64,000 nucleotides of DNA from Phoenix dactylifera (lineage: Eukaryota; Streptophyta; Magnoliopsida; Arecales; Arecaceae): positions 37,877,410 to 37,941,409 of the forward strand of contig NC_052392.1 of assembly GCF_009389715.1 (NCBI RefSeq), given 5' to 3'. Every line of letters begins with the position of its first letter. Within the stretch, counting starts at the first letter, position 1. Shown piece by piece: positions 1 through 12,601 of this stretch. The position numbers were made by a program, and so were the translations under genes. The notes below the pieces were generated by a model. That model searched no databases. It saw only the letters and a program-made list of their open reading frames with translations, and had not been told where the DNA came from.

Positions 1-1
1 C

Positions 2-529
2 ATTCCTCCTTACCTCCTCCTCCTGTCTCTCCTCCCTCTCTCCCTCTCCACCCAATCCCCCACCACCAATGCCCCAAACCTCATCCAAAGGACGTGCAAC
101 TCCACCACCTACTACGACTTGTGCGTCGCCTCCCTCCAGTCCGACCCCGAGAGCCCCGAGGCCGACGTCCGGGGCCTCTCCACCATCGTCGTCCACCTCG
201 CCATCTTCAACGCCACCAACACCTCCTCCTTCGCTGCCTCCCTCGCTCCTTCCGCCACCGACCCTTCGCTCCGGGCCGTCCTCCGGGCGTGCGCCGCCAA
301 GTACAGCAACGCCCGCCAGGCGCTGCAATGGTCGCTGGATGCGCTCTCGACCGAGTCGTACGACTACGCCTTCGTCCACGTGAGCGCCGCCGCCGAGTAC
401 CCCAACGTCTGCCGCGTGCTTTTCCGGCACTACCCCCGGTTGACGTACCCCGAGGAGATGGCAAGGAGGGAGGAGGCGTTGGTGCACTTGTGCACCGTAG
501 CCTTGGAAATTATATCACTTCTTGGGTGA
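2..529 (+). CDS. Invertase/pectin-methylesterase inhibitor (C/VIF1-like), 5' partial
   Basis: The open frame runs in from the left window edge and stops at TGA 527-529, giving 175 residues without the start codon. The first residues form a leucine/serine-rich hydrophobic stretch (LLLLSLLPLSLS) that reads as the end of a secretory signal peptide. It is followed by the family hallmark pair of cysteines spaced nine apart (CNSTTYYDLC). Further cysteines occur in LRACAAKY, YPNVCRVLF and HLCTVAL, which fits the four-helix-bundle PMEI domain with two disulfides. The tail YDYAFVHVSAAAEYPNVC resembles cell-wall/vacuolar inhibitors of fructosidase more than pectin methylesterase inhibitors. Such proteins act in the apoplast or vacuole by capping acid invertase. 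The 5' end is cut only by the window; no break is seen inside. The invertase versus PMEI choice is inferred from recalled family sequences. Confidence 0.85.
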   Translation: MPPYLLLLSLLPLSLSTQSPTTNAPNLIQRTCNSTTYYDLCVASLQSDPESPEADVRGLSTIVVHLAIFNATNTSSFAASLAPSATDPSLRAVLRACAAKYSNARQALQWSLDALSTESYDYAFVHVSAAAEYPNVCRVLFRHYPRLTYPEEMARREEALVHLCTVALEIISLLG

Positions 530-2450
530 TGTAGAAGCACACATAGAAGTGCTCTAAATCTATTAAGATTGTGTGGTCCTTGGGCCAGAAATGATGGATA
601 GGTTTCAGCTTTCGTATCCAAGGCTCTCTCTCTGGCTTGTAAAGTGATTGTAAAGATGGTCTAGCCTTTGTCTTGGTCGGTTTAGAGGTTTCTATGAGAA
701 TAGGAGTGGAAAAGGTCTGCATGGGTGTATCCATTTGGCACTTTGGTGTCTTAGATGTTTAATGTCTATCTGATAGATTCAGAAGTGCATGCATTCTGTT
801 CCTAAATGGCTAGCTCTTAGATGGATTATTTGTAATATTTGATCAATTAATGCTGAAATTCATAGTAGATGGAGTTTATATAAGAAGCCAGACTCTGGTC
901 GCTGAAAGATCTGAGCTGATAAATGTCTAATGTTAAATGTGGCTGCTCGTGGAGGTGATTGTCCTTATTTTTAGAAGATGACATGTTATCTTTTATTAAT
1001 TGACCATTTGTACACACACACACACACACACACACCAAGTTAGTTAAGTCTTTTTGATATTAAATGTTTAATTTCCTGGAATTATTCCTCCTACGATGTC
1101 CTTGCAAATCTCTCCTACAAAACTTTATCTAAATATATATGCCTGAAATTTGTTTAAGCACTCATGAACAAGCAGAAAACATTTGTAGCTGGAAAAGTGT
1201 GGATCTAAATCCTTAATAACACTCTGACCATCTAATGAAGTTTTAATGTGTGATTTAATTTATATATGGAAGGTGCTATTCTTGTTTTGTTATCTATATG
1301 CTTGTAAGCCCATATATGGAGAGCAAACCTTGTTCAGTGGCAGAAATCCAGTGTGAAGCATGGAGTTTATTTTCTTGATGACACTTTGGCCTTCTAATCA
1401 AGTTTTAATGCATAAATATACTTATAAAGTTGCTATCTGCTTGTATACTCTTATAAATATTTCCTTTTACACATCTACTCATTAAAGATATTTTAGTCAT
1501 TTTAAATTGAAACTGTTAATTTTTTAACGGCGTTAGATGGCGTGGGTACATATGCAAAAATAAGGATAAAAAAAGGGTAGAATAGTAAAACAAGTATTTT
1601 ACGAGCAAATATAAATTTTGGAAGGGTATTCATGGAAAAATCGATGTTTAGGAGGGTATTCATGCAAAAAACCGAAATATTATTTTATAACTCTTAGTAA
1701 TTGTATTAAATCAAAAATTAATCATGATTTAAGATATTAGTTTGAATATTTAATAATTAAAAACTAATTTAGAAAAGTAAAAGATTGGTTAAGAGATGGA
1801 CTGATATTTGAATTATATCATTGGCTGTTTGATATTGATATATTGATATGTGATGTAATATCTAAGCTGAGAAGAAAATCTTAATACGATTGTCTTTGAG
1901 AAATAAATTAAAGAATAATCAAAAAATGGAAAGAATATTGCCAGAAGAGTGTACTCATGGAAAAAATTGTTGTATCAATTACATCACTTATAATAAAAAA
2001 TACGTTTTACCGAAAATATATTGTTTAAAAGTGTACTCAGGTGTTTCAATTGCAAAGATTGGATCCACGAATATCTAAGATAAGACATTTTCTATTAGTT
2101 ACATCAGTAAAATTTTTCCTTAATTGGGACCGCAACAAGTTTTTTACTTACAGTGTCATGTCTTTATATAACTAATCTTCTCCACGATTTTGGATCTTTT
2201 GATGAATGATGAACCTTCATCTAGGATACATTTAATTGCCAGAAATCTTTTCTAAAAAAAATTCTTAATAATTTTTTAAGGATCTTGAAATAAGTTATCC
2301 AATAATTTTTTTTATTGAATAAACAGATAAAATTTATGTTGCTTGGAATTATAGTTCCTATTATAATTTTTCTTGTAACTCACCACATTATTTGATTAAA
2401 ATTTCACGTTTTATTTTTCTTTTCTTTTTTTAAAATAAAGAAAGCCATCT
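530..2450. other. Intergenic DNA between inhibitor gene and FAS2
   Basis: AT-rich sequence with no convincing coding exon. The first few hundred bases are probably the 3' UTR of the inhibitor gene. A (CA)n microsatellite lies at 1012-1035. The stretch 1515-1680 contains two near-identical phrases, GGGTATTCATGGAAAAA and GGGTATTCATGCAAAAA, and looks like an old interspersed element, but I cannot assign a class. Confidence 0.5.
1012..1035. repeat. (CA)n microsatellite
   Basis: An uninterrupted alternation of A and C for about 24 bases downstream of the inhibitor gene. Confidence 0.95.
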
Positions 2451-2511
2451 TTTATGATCCACGTGAACCACCCGTGCCAACAGGAGGACCCTCCGCTAGT
2501 CTCGCTACCAG

Positions 2512-2646
2512 TATTTATATCACTGCTCGGCTTCCCGCCTTCAAAACACCAACAACGCGCACTCTACCCCCCATTTCCCAACCCTAATTTCTTTTTGGGT
2601 TCTTCGCGGGAGAGAGATTGGCGGAAAGAAATAGAGAAACCCTAGG
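2512..2646 (+). promoter_or_regulatory. FAS2 core promoter and 5' UTR with TATA-like box, E2F-like and telo-box-like elements
   Basis: A TATA-like stretch TATTTATAT lies at 2512-2520, 141 bases before the ATG. CTTCCCGCC at 2531-2539 differs by one base from the plant E2F site TTTCCCGCC. TTGGCGGAAA at 2618-2627 (reverse TTTCCGCCAA) is like the same site with one C missing. AACCCTAA (about 2580-2587) and AAACCCTAG (about 2637-2645) each miss the telo-box AAACCCTAA by one base. This mix is typical of S-phase genes, and the CAF-1 subunit FAS1 is a known E2F target in Arabidopsis. Function here is inferred. Confidence 0.45.
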
Positions 2647-2660
2647 AAATCCAGTGGAAG

Positions 2661-5600
2661 ATGAGGGGAGGGACCGTGCAGATCAACTGGCACGACACCC
2701 AGCCGGTCCTAACCCTAGATTTCCACACCCCGACTCGGCTTCTCGCCACGGGCGGTGCCGATCACGACATCAAGGTACAAATCTCTTGCCTTTTCTTCAC
2801 TCCCCACAAATATGTCTTCATTAATCGTGCAATAGTTAAGGTAATCGAATGATTATATGGGATTCATGGCTTCATTTCCCTAATTGTGTACCTCTGGAGG
2901 CGTCATTGGTTGTTTTCTCCGCCAAAGTGGTTTGGGTTTCACGTGTAATGATGAAAACCTGCAAAGATTTGGTTAATTTCTGAAAAAAAAAATTCATAGG
3001 TTTGAAATTGCCTCTGTTTTCGTTATGCGTGTCTCCCGGAGTAATCCATTTACTTTACAATTTCGTTTTGTTGAAAATGGTGATAACTTTAGTGGTAAAT
3101 ATCTCAGTACAAACAGCTAATGGAAAATGATAGCGAAAAAGTTTGCTGATCAAAAGCTTAACGAGTGATCTGATACAGGATAGCTGCATGAGTTGTGATG
3201 AACTAGCTGTAATTTTGTTGTTGTGAGGCCTGGGTTACCATCAAAGTGTAATCTTTTTAGCTTTGGAAAGCCTCCAATAATCCTGATAGTTATTTTAAAA
3301 TCCCTTCTCTTGTGAAGACTAAAAGCTCCCAGCTTTAATCTTGAGCTGGAAAAACATGCTATCATGTGGGGGTTATGGCCTTGAAACATGTTTGTAACCT
3401 TCTCTTTAGTGATCATGCAAAGGTGATAGCTATGAATTGTCTTGTACACACGCTGAGAGAGAGAGATCTGGTGGCTTGAGATTTTTGTACTCCCTAGTTT
3501 ATTTAGATCTCTTTATATTTAGATACTTATGAAGAACGTTTCCATTCATAATCTCCATGTAATTTTTTTATCTTTAAGAAGTGAGGGAAAATTGCTTGAG
3601 ATGATATGAACATGTACAACAAAGATTTTAGGAGACTCTAATAAGGAGAGGTACTTTGGTTTGCATTGAAGGGCTACGAAAACGAAGAGAAAACCTAAGG
3701 GAACATGGACGAAGATTGTGAGGAAGGATATGGAGAAACTTGGAATGATGTAAGAGGTATCTTTGAATACTTGACAAGCGATTATCCATGGAGTTGACCC
3801 CAAATATTTGGCAAAAGGCTAGACGGTGATGGTTATGGTAATCATGTTTATCTCTAAGTCAGTCTTCTAGAACAAATATAAGCCTTCAGAAAAAAAGTGA
3901 GCATCTATATTGAGGGAAAACCTTGTTTTTAAGTTGATACCCAGAAAATAATGTTGTAGCTTAGGACTTGCGTTGACTCTCGTACAGTTCCTCTTATGTT
4001 TTTGGTGTGTTATTGTAGTATATTCATACATTTCACATCAATGAAAGAAGTGCTGCGTACTCTGACTAAAATGCTGTCATCATTTTTTAAAAAAAATCTC
4101 TGATTAACCCATTGTTATTTGTCCTTTTTTGATCTTTTAGTGGATTTTATCATATTTTATTTGCAGCTTTGGGTTATAACCTCAGATGAAGGGCAAAAGA
4201 AGCTTCCAATAGTTTCCTATCAAAACAGCCTTTCTTATCATAGTTCTGCTGTAAATGTTTTGCGGTTCTCTCCTTCAGGTGGGAAATTCCTGCTTAGCCT
4301 GCTTAATATAATTTAAAATTTCGTCAACGGCGTTATTATGTGGAGAATGAAGTTTGAAGGCAGTTTTAATGTATATAGGTCGAATATTGGAATTTCTTTC
4401 TGAAATTTTTTCTTTCTTTTTCCTTCTATATTTACTTTTATGCTATAGACTGAATAAATGCATATTGTTGCAGTTGATGTATCTATGTATATGTACCTAC
4501 TTCAGAAAAAAATGATGCATGTTCTGTGTGTAAATTTTTCATTTGGGTAATTATGTTGCAAATTTTAGAGGGTTATTATTAAGTATCCTTGTTTCAGCAC
4601 AATTGCTTCTCCCATTTTCTGTTATCTTACAGATAATGAAAATTGGCGCACGAAAGTTTTATTCATGTTTGATTCCACCTGGTATTTTAGATATGCTTGG
4701 TGTAGCAGTTCAATTTTTATTTATAGTACTCTAGAGGGCAATATGTCCTTATTCCATAAAAGAGTTTGCAATGCTGTAGTTTGAGACAAGGCTGGATATA
4801 GGTGTCAGTTTAGAGCCCAGCCTTGAAGTCAGTCATGCTCAACATTGGCTTGAGGATGCCAAACCTGAACTTTGGCCGAGTTTGTGCATTTTATTGGGCT
4901 AAACCAGGCTCAAATTGGAACCAATCGGACTTTAGAGCCTAATATCTAAGCCTGGGCCTAAATTTTCTTGGTTGTGCCTTTGAGCCACTTGGCTTGGCCG
5001 GCCATGGATACCCAATAAGCAGATGTAAAACTTGCCATTTCTGCATCGTAACAATAATCTCTAAACTTTTTCCCAATATTTTTAATTATTCAAATATATC
5101 ATTTAGTTAATAACAATGGAATGTGAATTTTTCTATATTGTCCACTAACATATAACATGTAACATGTAACATATAACAACTCATATTTTTTCTAAATTGT
5201 CCGCTAATTACTCATGGCCTATGAATTGTTCAAGAACTATAGTATTATTGCCATCAAGGTTTGCTGTACGGACAATACTGTGATATATTGGTAAGGTATT
5301 GATATGGTGCCGAGGTTTGGTTTGGTATGTGATTTGAACAGGTCTGTACCTGTCCGAACTGAATGGTTCTGTTTCGTATTGCCTGGCATCATCCAAAATA
5401 AGGATTGGATACCATAGCATACCGACCATACTGCTCAATTTCAGATGGTACCATGGGTGAGAAAAAATGAGAAAAAAAAGGGGTTGAGAGCTGTCTCAAT
5501 ACAGCGTGCATATTGCATACTGTATCGTACCGACTATAGTGTACGAACTGGGATAGTATCTAGTATTGCGATTGCGGGCTTTGATTGCCATCACCGAAAT

Positions 5601-8600
5601 TTTGATGTCCTTGCCAAATAATTCATGAAGTATGAATTTATGACAATGACACCATTTTACAAACAATTAGAATCATGTAATATATGCATGTATAATTGTG
5701 TGTGCACAAAGGTGTGCTTTTGTTGCATGTGCATGTGTGTGAATGTCTTTGCCTATGCGCAAAGTGGCACTGCAAACTGCGATTAATTTGTGACTTTCGC
5801 GGTCTTCATTAGGGAAAATCTTTAGCATCTTGACAAGCAACCCTTCCAGTCTGTCCAACATATTCAAGATGCTGCTGATAATATCTTCACATCTTGATGA
5901 GTGTGATCAACAAGCCAGAATTTCAGTTTAGGATGTTACATCTTTTCTTTGCGAACCATAGGTACTAGCACATTTACATGTGATGGATCTTTCCAGTTCC
6001 ATACTATTAAATCTCTAAGAAAAACAGGTGTATTTTTTGTAACTTTGAGAAAGACGGTATTGTTATATGGCCTAGCTCAAGATATTATTTTTGTTTGTTT
6101 ATGCTTTGACGTATGATGATAGCTTTTTGTTGTATAAGTTTGCCTCTTCTTGGTGTCATCCTTTATTCCATGAAACTGTATCTTGTACACAAGATAATGA
6201 TCCCTTGTGAATTCCTTTTTGTTTCATGTCAATAATGAGTAATGACTTTTCTCTTCCGTAAATTTGCAGGAGAACACCTTGCATCAGGTGCTGATGGTAT
6301 GCATCCAAGGCCACTTTCATTTGTTAGTCATTGTTTATTAGCATCGTCATCGTTGAATACTCAGTTCTTTAAAAAGCAAATATTTGATGATATTTGGCTT
6401 AATCAAGCATCTTCTCATATTATAATAGATGTCTAAGTTGATACTCCTTTTTGAAATGTAGGTGGTGAACTAGTCATCTGGAAATTACAGTCTACTGGTG
6501 ATAGCCATACTTGGAAAGTACTAAAGACATTGTTGTAAGAGCTTTCACATGGAAGATTTCTCGATGGATTTTTAATTATAATAAGAATTACTTTTTGTCT
6601 TCTAATATTGACTTTTTTGAATCAGATTTCATCGCAAGGATGTTCTTGACCTTCAGTGGTCTGCTGATGGTGCATACATGATTTCTGGTTCAGTGGATAA
6701 CTCTTGCATAATATGGGATATAAATAAAGGCATGTGGAATGACAAACAATTTCAATTTTGTTATTTTGGATGCTGTACATGTTCTCATCTATTTTCACAA
6801 TTCTGCAGGCTCAGTTCATCAAATTTTGGATGCCCATTTGCATTATGTTCAGGGTGTTGCTTGGGATCCTTTAGGCCACTATGTTGCTTCCCTTAGCTCA
6901 GACCGGACTTGCCGGGTCTACATGAATAAGCCTCAACCTAAACTCAAGGGCTGTGAGAAAATGAATTATGTTTGTCAACATGTTCTGGCAAAGTCAGAGC
7001 TGCAAAAGCTTGATGATTCAAAGGTGTGCATGCTTTAGAATATTAATTGCTTTCCTTCCTTGGTCATTTGATTAAAATAACATTTTTGCCCTTTCTTTCA
7101 GCCTCCACCACCTAAAGCTCATCTGTTTCATGATGAGACATTGCCTTCCTTTTTCCGGAGATTGGCGTGGTCCCCCGATGGTTCCTTCTTAGTAGTGCCT
7201 GCAGGTATAGGTCTAAATAAAGCACTGGCAGCTTGTATTATCTCCATTTTAAAATGTTATCAGAATGATAATTATTCTTAAATTTTGTAAATGAATGCTC
7301 TTTTGTTAAGATGTGATTTCATAGCTTTACAATATCATTCTTTTTTGGCATCTTCAGCCATTGCCTCTCTTGAGTTTTATTTTTTTTTAATTATTTTAAT
7401 ATTTTCAGACAAATTTTATCTTGGAATATAATAGCTACTTATGTACTGATAGGAACCACAACCTATGACAATTAATGGTCAGGGGTTATGCTGTAGTTTC
7501 TAAAAATAATTGCTTAGTTAACCAGTGCCACTGGACTTGACTGGCTTCTGCGTGCCCCAGATAATTGCACTCTGTCCGTTCTACATCATGACAATCAGCT
7601 TTGTGAAGCACATGCTAGTCCATTAATTTGTACTGTATTGCACTCAGATGTTCGGCTTCTATCTGATTATGCATGTTCCCATGGGTGTTATAGGATGATA
7701 TCCTTTAATAATTCCAAGTGACTGTCAAAACAAAACCAGAGCTGAACCATTGACTTGTGCAGTTCCTCCAAACTATTGTATTTAATTTTCTTACTGTTAA
7801 CATTTGCTGTCTTGCAGTCAGCAATTCAGCTTCAATTTGGTTATGCATGTTCCTGCAGGTGCTATAGATTGATGTCCGTTGACAATTTAAGCATCTGTCA
7901 AAACAAAACCAGATTAAACCATTGACTAGTTCAATTCCTCCAGACTGTTTTATTTAATTTTCTTACTTTTGATTGCAATTCGATCATGTGGACAGTTCAT
8001 GCATTGTGATAGATAATCTACCTTATTTGATTGAGATTGTTCATGTCATTCTAGAATACTCAACCATATGATCCTCTTGCAATGTTTAAGTGTCTATGCA
8101 TGCTATTCTTGTCCTGAAATGGTCTTGTTTCTGCCACTTTTCCATTTGGGGATTGATATTTTCTTAGTTCTTAAATTCTTACAAGCCACTTATCTCCCAT
8201 TTAATAGGGCTATTATGTTCACTCTTAAGATGAATATTACTCAGAATATTACAACATGTTAAAGTCCTTATAATTTTCTTTTTGGAATTCTGCATACTTT
8301 GTTTCAGAATCTTGTAGAGAGTTGATCACCATCCCTTTGGGCTGTATCTGAATGCTGAAATTATTCACATTCAAGAACATTAATCCATGTTGCCATGTAG
8401 TAATTAATTGTTCTGGTCATGCAATAGTGTTTTTGATGTCTAGTGTGTCCATCCTAGGCAGACTGCCCAATTGAAGATAGATTTGTGAATTTATGGTGGT
8501 TTCAATTACCTGCTACTATGAGCCTGAACAAACCCCTTATACGTGGGATGAGATTTGCAAATTCAGCTTGAGAATCTCTATTGGATTCTTCTTTCTACTT

Positions 8601-11600
8601 TCTCCTTCCACAGTTACCTTCCTTTTTCTTTGGAAAAAAGAACAGTGATGCAAATTATAGTCTAGTTGCTGTCATGAACAAAAGATTTAATTTTCTTGGT
8701 GCTCTTGCTATAGGTAGTAAAAAATGCGTTATTATCATGATGGAACAGGGATAGGATTTTCATGAAAGTAAGACTATTGTATTGTTGGAGTTAGCCAATT
8801 GATCAGTTGTGGAAAGAATTTTCTCATTTGACAGGATTAATGAACGTGGTGAATGGAGGACAGATAATTACGTGCCCTGAAAACATGTACAGTTTCTTGC
8901 TTCCTTACTGAAGTAGGTTGCCTGAAAGTAAACTAAAAGAACAAAGATATGATGATGTCTAAAATATTAGCGTATCTAAAATTTCCAGCCATTGGCCTTG
9001 TGTATGTTTGGAGGAAGTTTTCATTCACAGCTTGATACACATGAAGGTGGTGAGATGATATCTTGAATGGTTAGGTATCTACTCTAAAAGCATACAAGAA
9101 AATGTCGGCTCAAGTTTTAGAGATCCATTTTTTAGTTCATCTTAGACTCGGTTTGGTTTGTGAAGGAACCCTGGATGTGGGGTTTGGTTAAGCGGTCTCT
9201 CTGCCAAACATGCATCTCCGCATGCCTGCACTCTATGGTATAGCAATCCCACTCATTGGTTACTATCCCACAGATAACACTCATGCCTCATGCATGGAAT
9301 TGATATCCACATGTTAATTCCAAAATGGCTGAAAATTACCCTTGTTTTAACAGTTTATTTAAGGAATTCCAGGGGTGTAATTTCTTTCCAAAAAAGTGAA
9401 ACAATAATCTTTATATAGTCTGACAGCTGTCCTATCAACCACACTTTGTTTTATCTTCTTTCATCCTTGGTATTAGGTTGGCAAACGAGTAGGCTGTTTG
9501 TGAGCTGGCTCGAGTTTGGCTCGCTTAATTAGGAAATGAGTCGAGCTAGAGCTAGTCTTTAGCTCACTTGAGCTTTGCTTGAATCTCGAAATATGGATAA
9601 TAGATAATTTGTATGTATTTTATCATTTTAGTTATTTTCTGTACAAATAATTATTTATTTTGAATTACTATAGAGTGTATAGAATAAAATATATTCTAAT
9701 TGTAAAATTAAAATATAATTGAGATTATTACTTCAAACTATACAAGTATAAGTATAAAAATAATTTTAAACTCTTACTTTACACAAGCTGTTTACGAGCA
9801 GCTTGAGGTCAGGTCAATTATAAAATGACTGAGCTAGAGCCAGGCCTTGCTTTGGCTCATATTCGGCTTGTTTACACCTCTAACTATGCCCTTTCCGGTT
9901 ACAGGAGGATAGGTATTGCAATTCATTTGTTTCTTTCAATCTGCCAACAGACAAAGTGCAAAATGTTTCTGCATATACCTTCACAGATTTTGTTTTTCGG
10001 GGAACTTATGGATAGTTTCGTTTTTTGATAGATTATGTCAACTCTCTCTAGCGTAACTTAGAAAGAACCCAATGAGAGAGATTTTCAAGAAGATTGTGTT
10101 TTTGCCCTCCAAAATTTTCATTCTATTTATGCTTCAACTGCCTCTGTTGAACAGTTCAAACTGATGTAGACCACCTGGTGATGCTCCGGTGATGCTCACT
10201 GCTGTTTGTTTTCACCTTTTCAGGTATATACAGGTATTCCTCTGCATCTGAAGCAGTTAATACTGCATATATAATCTCAAGGAGAGATCTTTCAAAGTAA
10301 GAAAGCTAACATATTTGTCTGTTGGCAAATTCATCTCAATCCATTCTTTTATCATTAATAAGAATTATAAAATTAGAATTTAATTTTTCTAGAATTTTTA
10401 GTGCTCAATCCCTCCTCTAATTTATCTCTGGTGTTGCAAAACTGTTTGATTGAGGGCACAAGATAAACCTCCCTGTGTGTGCTAATGACCTCTTTAGTCG
10501 ATGTGAACCATGCTAATTTTTGATTGTGCTTCTCCTATAAATTAGTTCAAATGGAATCAATCGATCTAGTCCATATTTTGTTCTGGTACTCATGCACTCT
10601 AGTTGTTTGATGGTTCAGATCCAATATGCTTGCTAAAATCTAGAAAAAAATGAAGCTGAACAATTGTTTCATTGTGACTGCCCCTTCTGATTTTACAGGC
10701 CCTCTGTACAACTTCCAGGGGCCAGCAAACCCATTGTGGCTGTACGCTTCTGCCCTGTTCTTTTCTGTTTGCGAGGTTCTAACCCAGGTAGCTGTTATCT
10801 TATAGATTATATCATGCGCTATAGATTATCACAATGGAGGCTGAGCTGTCTGTCTTATGTGCAGATGGTTTCTTTAAGCTCCCTTATCGTGTCATTTTTG
10901 CTGTGGCGACCTTGAACTCTCTGTACATATATGATACAGAAAGCGTGCATCCAATAGCAATATATGCTGGACTTCACTATGCAGCCATTACAGATGTAGC
11001 ATGGTGACTACCCTCTAAACATGCTTCATTGTTGGCAAAGTTTCTTCACCTCAAAATGATTGAGTTTTTGTTTCAACTGATCATCGATAATCTTCATATA
11101 TTCTATTGAGACCTAGTTTCTCTTTTTGTTCTTGCAAGGTCGCCTGATGCTAAGCATCTTGCATTGTCCTCACGAGATGGGTACTGTACTGTTATAGAAT
11201 TTGAGAATGATGAACTAGGGAAGCCTGCCTTAATCTCAGGTATGTACATGTTTTTTGTTTTTGATGGCTTATGGGCCTGCTTTACAGATGCTACATGTAA
11301 CTGTATGAAGCCATTTTTTCTGTCTGATGGGTTAATAAAATCCAAAATAAGACATTTTACTTATTAAGGGGACATTTATGCACATTCATTTTGTCAGATT
11401 TCCATGTTCTGATGGTTGTATTTTTAAATGACAGCAGGAAACACAAGGAATGAGTTTCCTATTGTTCGTCCTTCCTCTTTCAAAAATTTCTACAAGGCCT
11501 TCCTTTTTTTTAAAAAAAAAAGAAAATAATGTACACAGATAACCTTTTAGCCCACAGTGCATACCTGCTTCTGTTGTTTTTCTTGATCATATTAAGTTAT

Positions 11601-12601
11601 GAATAATCTGTGCTGCTACCCTGTATTTTATGGCTAAAGGTTACCATTTCATCACTTTTACCTGCTAAAAGGCTTCATCCCTCTTTCAAAACACTTTGAC
11701 CTGTTAAAAACTATAAGGAATCTGAATTTTGTAATATTAATTCAAGAGGCATTTCTATCTTTACCATTTCCTGAAGTTCAATCTAGCTAGTTGAAATGGT
11801 TGGCCATTCGTTAGGTCAGTGATATGAAAGATACTATAGTTAGTCTTCTTGAAACATTATTATTATTATTATTTTGTTATAGCAAACAGTCCTTTTTGTG
11901 TTGCTATGAAATTTGAGAAGAGATGACATGGAAAACATCTAGTAAAAGATTTAAAAGCCGAACACACAAATCAGTCTTATTCTGATCATAAGTATGCGAT
12001 CAACAACGACAATATGCATCCTAATTCCTGTAAAATTCAGTGGAAATAAATCAACAGAAACTGTTTTTCAGTATACACATTCATCATATCCCGAAACAGT
12101 TTATGGACATATTAGAGGAACACATGCATTTTCGTACTCATGGAGAAACTATGATTGACTTTAATATAGAGTTTGTATAGAGTTTGTATATTTACTATGC
12201 TTATTTTACAAACTATCTTTTTGTCAGCAAACTGTTTACGTTTCTGGTCGAATATAGTGGTCTTGATTGAAATATTTTTTGGAAAATATTTTACTGGAAC
12301 TTCAGTAAATATCAAGTATTTATTCTTTCCTTTTTCCTGTCCTTTCCGGATGCAATTCTGTTACATATTTTGTACAGAAGAGAAAAAAATCACAGAAGGA
12401 AATGGACATCCAACAAGTATGAAACCTAATGTTGTGGAGAGTATGGAAATTGATAATATCGATGCTGGTAAAGCTGATATAGCTCACAGGGGAACAAATA
12501 CGAAGGCCAATGAAGGAAAGCAAGTACTTTCTAATGCAAGCAAGAATTCTGATTCCAATAAACCTGCCAGGAAGCGCATTACTCCTGTAGCCATAAACTA
12601 G
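2661..12601 (+). CDS. FAS2: FASCIATA2, CAF-1 p60-type WD40 subunit, 12 exons
   Basis: WD40 subunit of chromatin assembly factor 1, which deposits H3-H4 on newly replicated DNA in the nucleus with FAS1 and MSI1. The exons, joined by frame and homology, are 2661-2774, 4167-4278, 6270-6296, 6462-6534, 6626-6729, 6809-7023, 7102-7204, 10224-10296, 10699-10787, 10865-11003, 11139-11239 and 12378-12601. They total 1374 nt and encode 457 residues, close to the 487 I recall for Arabidopsis. The start gives [20 protein letters not shown], the family N-terminus. WD-type blocks follow: [68 protein letters not shown] and [20 protein letters not shown]. The acidic/polar tail ends [13 protein letters not shown], which may hold a nuclear signal. 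Exon 3 is only 27 nt. Intron 5 begins GC rather than GT. All other introns are GT-AG. The frame stays open across every junction, so the gene looks intact. Confidence 0.93.
3682..3822 (+). pseudogene. Degraded LINE (RTE-like) C-terminal fragment in FAS2 intron 1
   Basis: The plus strand reads [20 protein letters not shown], a stop, then after another stop [15 protein letters not shown] and a stop. The pattern of KP-K-TW, a KDM-L block and an IH-DP ending is the usual tail of plant non-LTR reverse transcriptase polyproteins. Two internal stops and its position inside an intron mark it as dead. The clade assignment is from memory. Confidence 0.55.
4780..5020. repeat. Possible hAT-type MITE remnant in FAS2 intron 2
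   Basis: Within the 1991-bp intron 4279-6269, this stretch carries repeated GAGCC, GGCCT and CAAGCC words alternating on both strands (AGAGCCCAGCC, AAGCCTGGGCC, CTTGGCCGGCC). These resemble the interior of short plant hAT-like elements. Clear terminal inverted repeats were not located. Confidence 0.3.
5240..5570. repeat. GTACCG/GGTATCG-rich interspersed repeat in FAS2 intron 2
   Basis: This stretch is dense in CGGTACG/CATACCG-type words (GTAAGGTATTGATATGGTGCC, CATACCGACCATACT, GTATCGTACCGACTATAG). The vocabulary and style match the stretches at 39590-39800 and 59445-59525, so it is probably one dispersed family. No coding capacity is visible. Confidence 0.4.
7645..7970. repeat. Diverged local tandem duplication in FAS2 intron 7
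   Basis: Two copies of about 155 bp (about 7645-7797 and 7815-7970) share TTATGCATGTTCC, CTGTCAAAACAAAACCAGA, AACCATTGACT and TATTTAATTTTCTTACT in the same order and at similar spacing. They differ at many positions, so the duplication is old. It lies in the 3019-bp intron 7205-10223. Confidence 0.75.
9474..9882. mobile_element. hAT-like MITE in FAS2 intron 7
   Basis: The left end TAGGTTGGCAAACGAG and the inverted right end TAGAGGTGTAAACAAGCC are imperfect terminal inverted repeats. They are of the TAGGGGTGTAAACGAGCC type that is common in plants. GAGC/GCTC-rich sub-terminal sequence (GAGCTGGCTCGAGTTTGGCTC at left, GAGCTAGAGCCAGG at right) flanks an AT-rich core. It is about 409 bp with no coding capacity. 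Target-site duplications are no longer clear. Confidence 0.6.
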
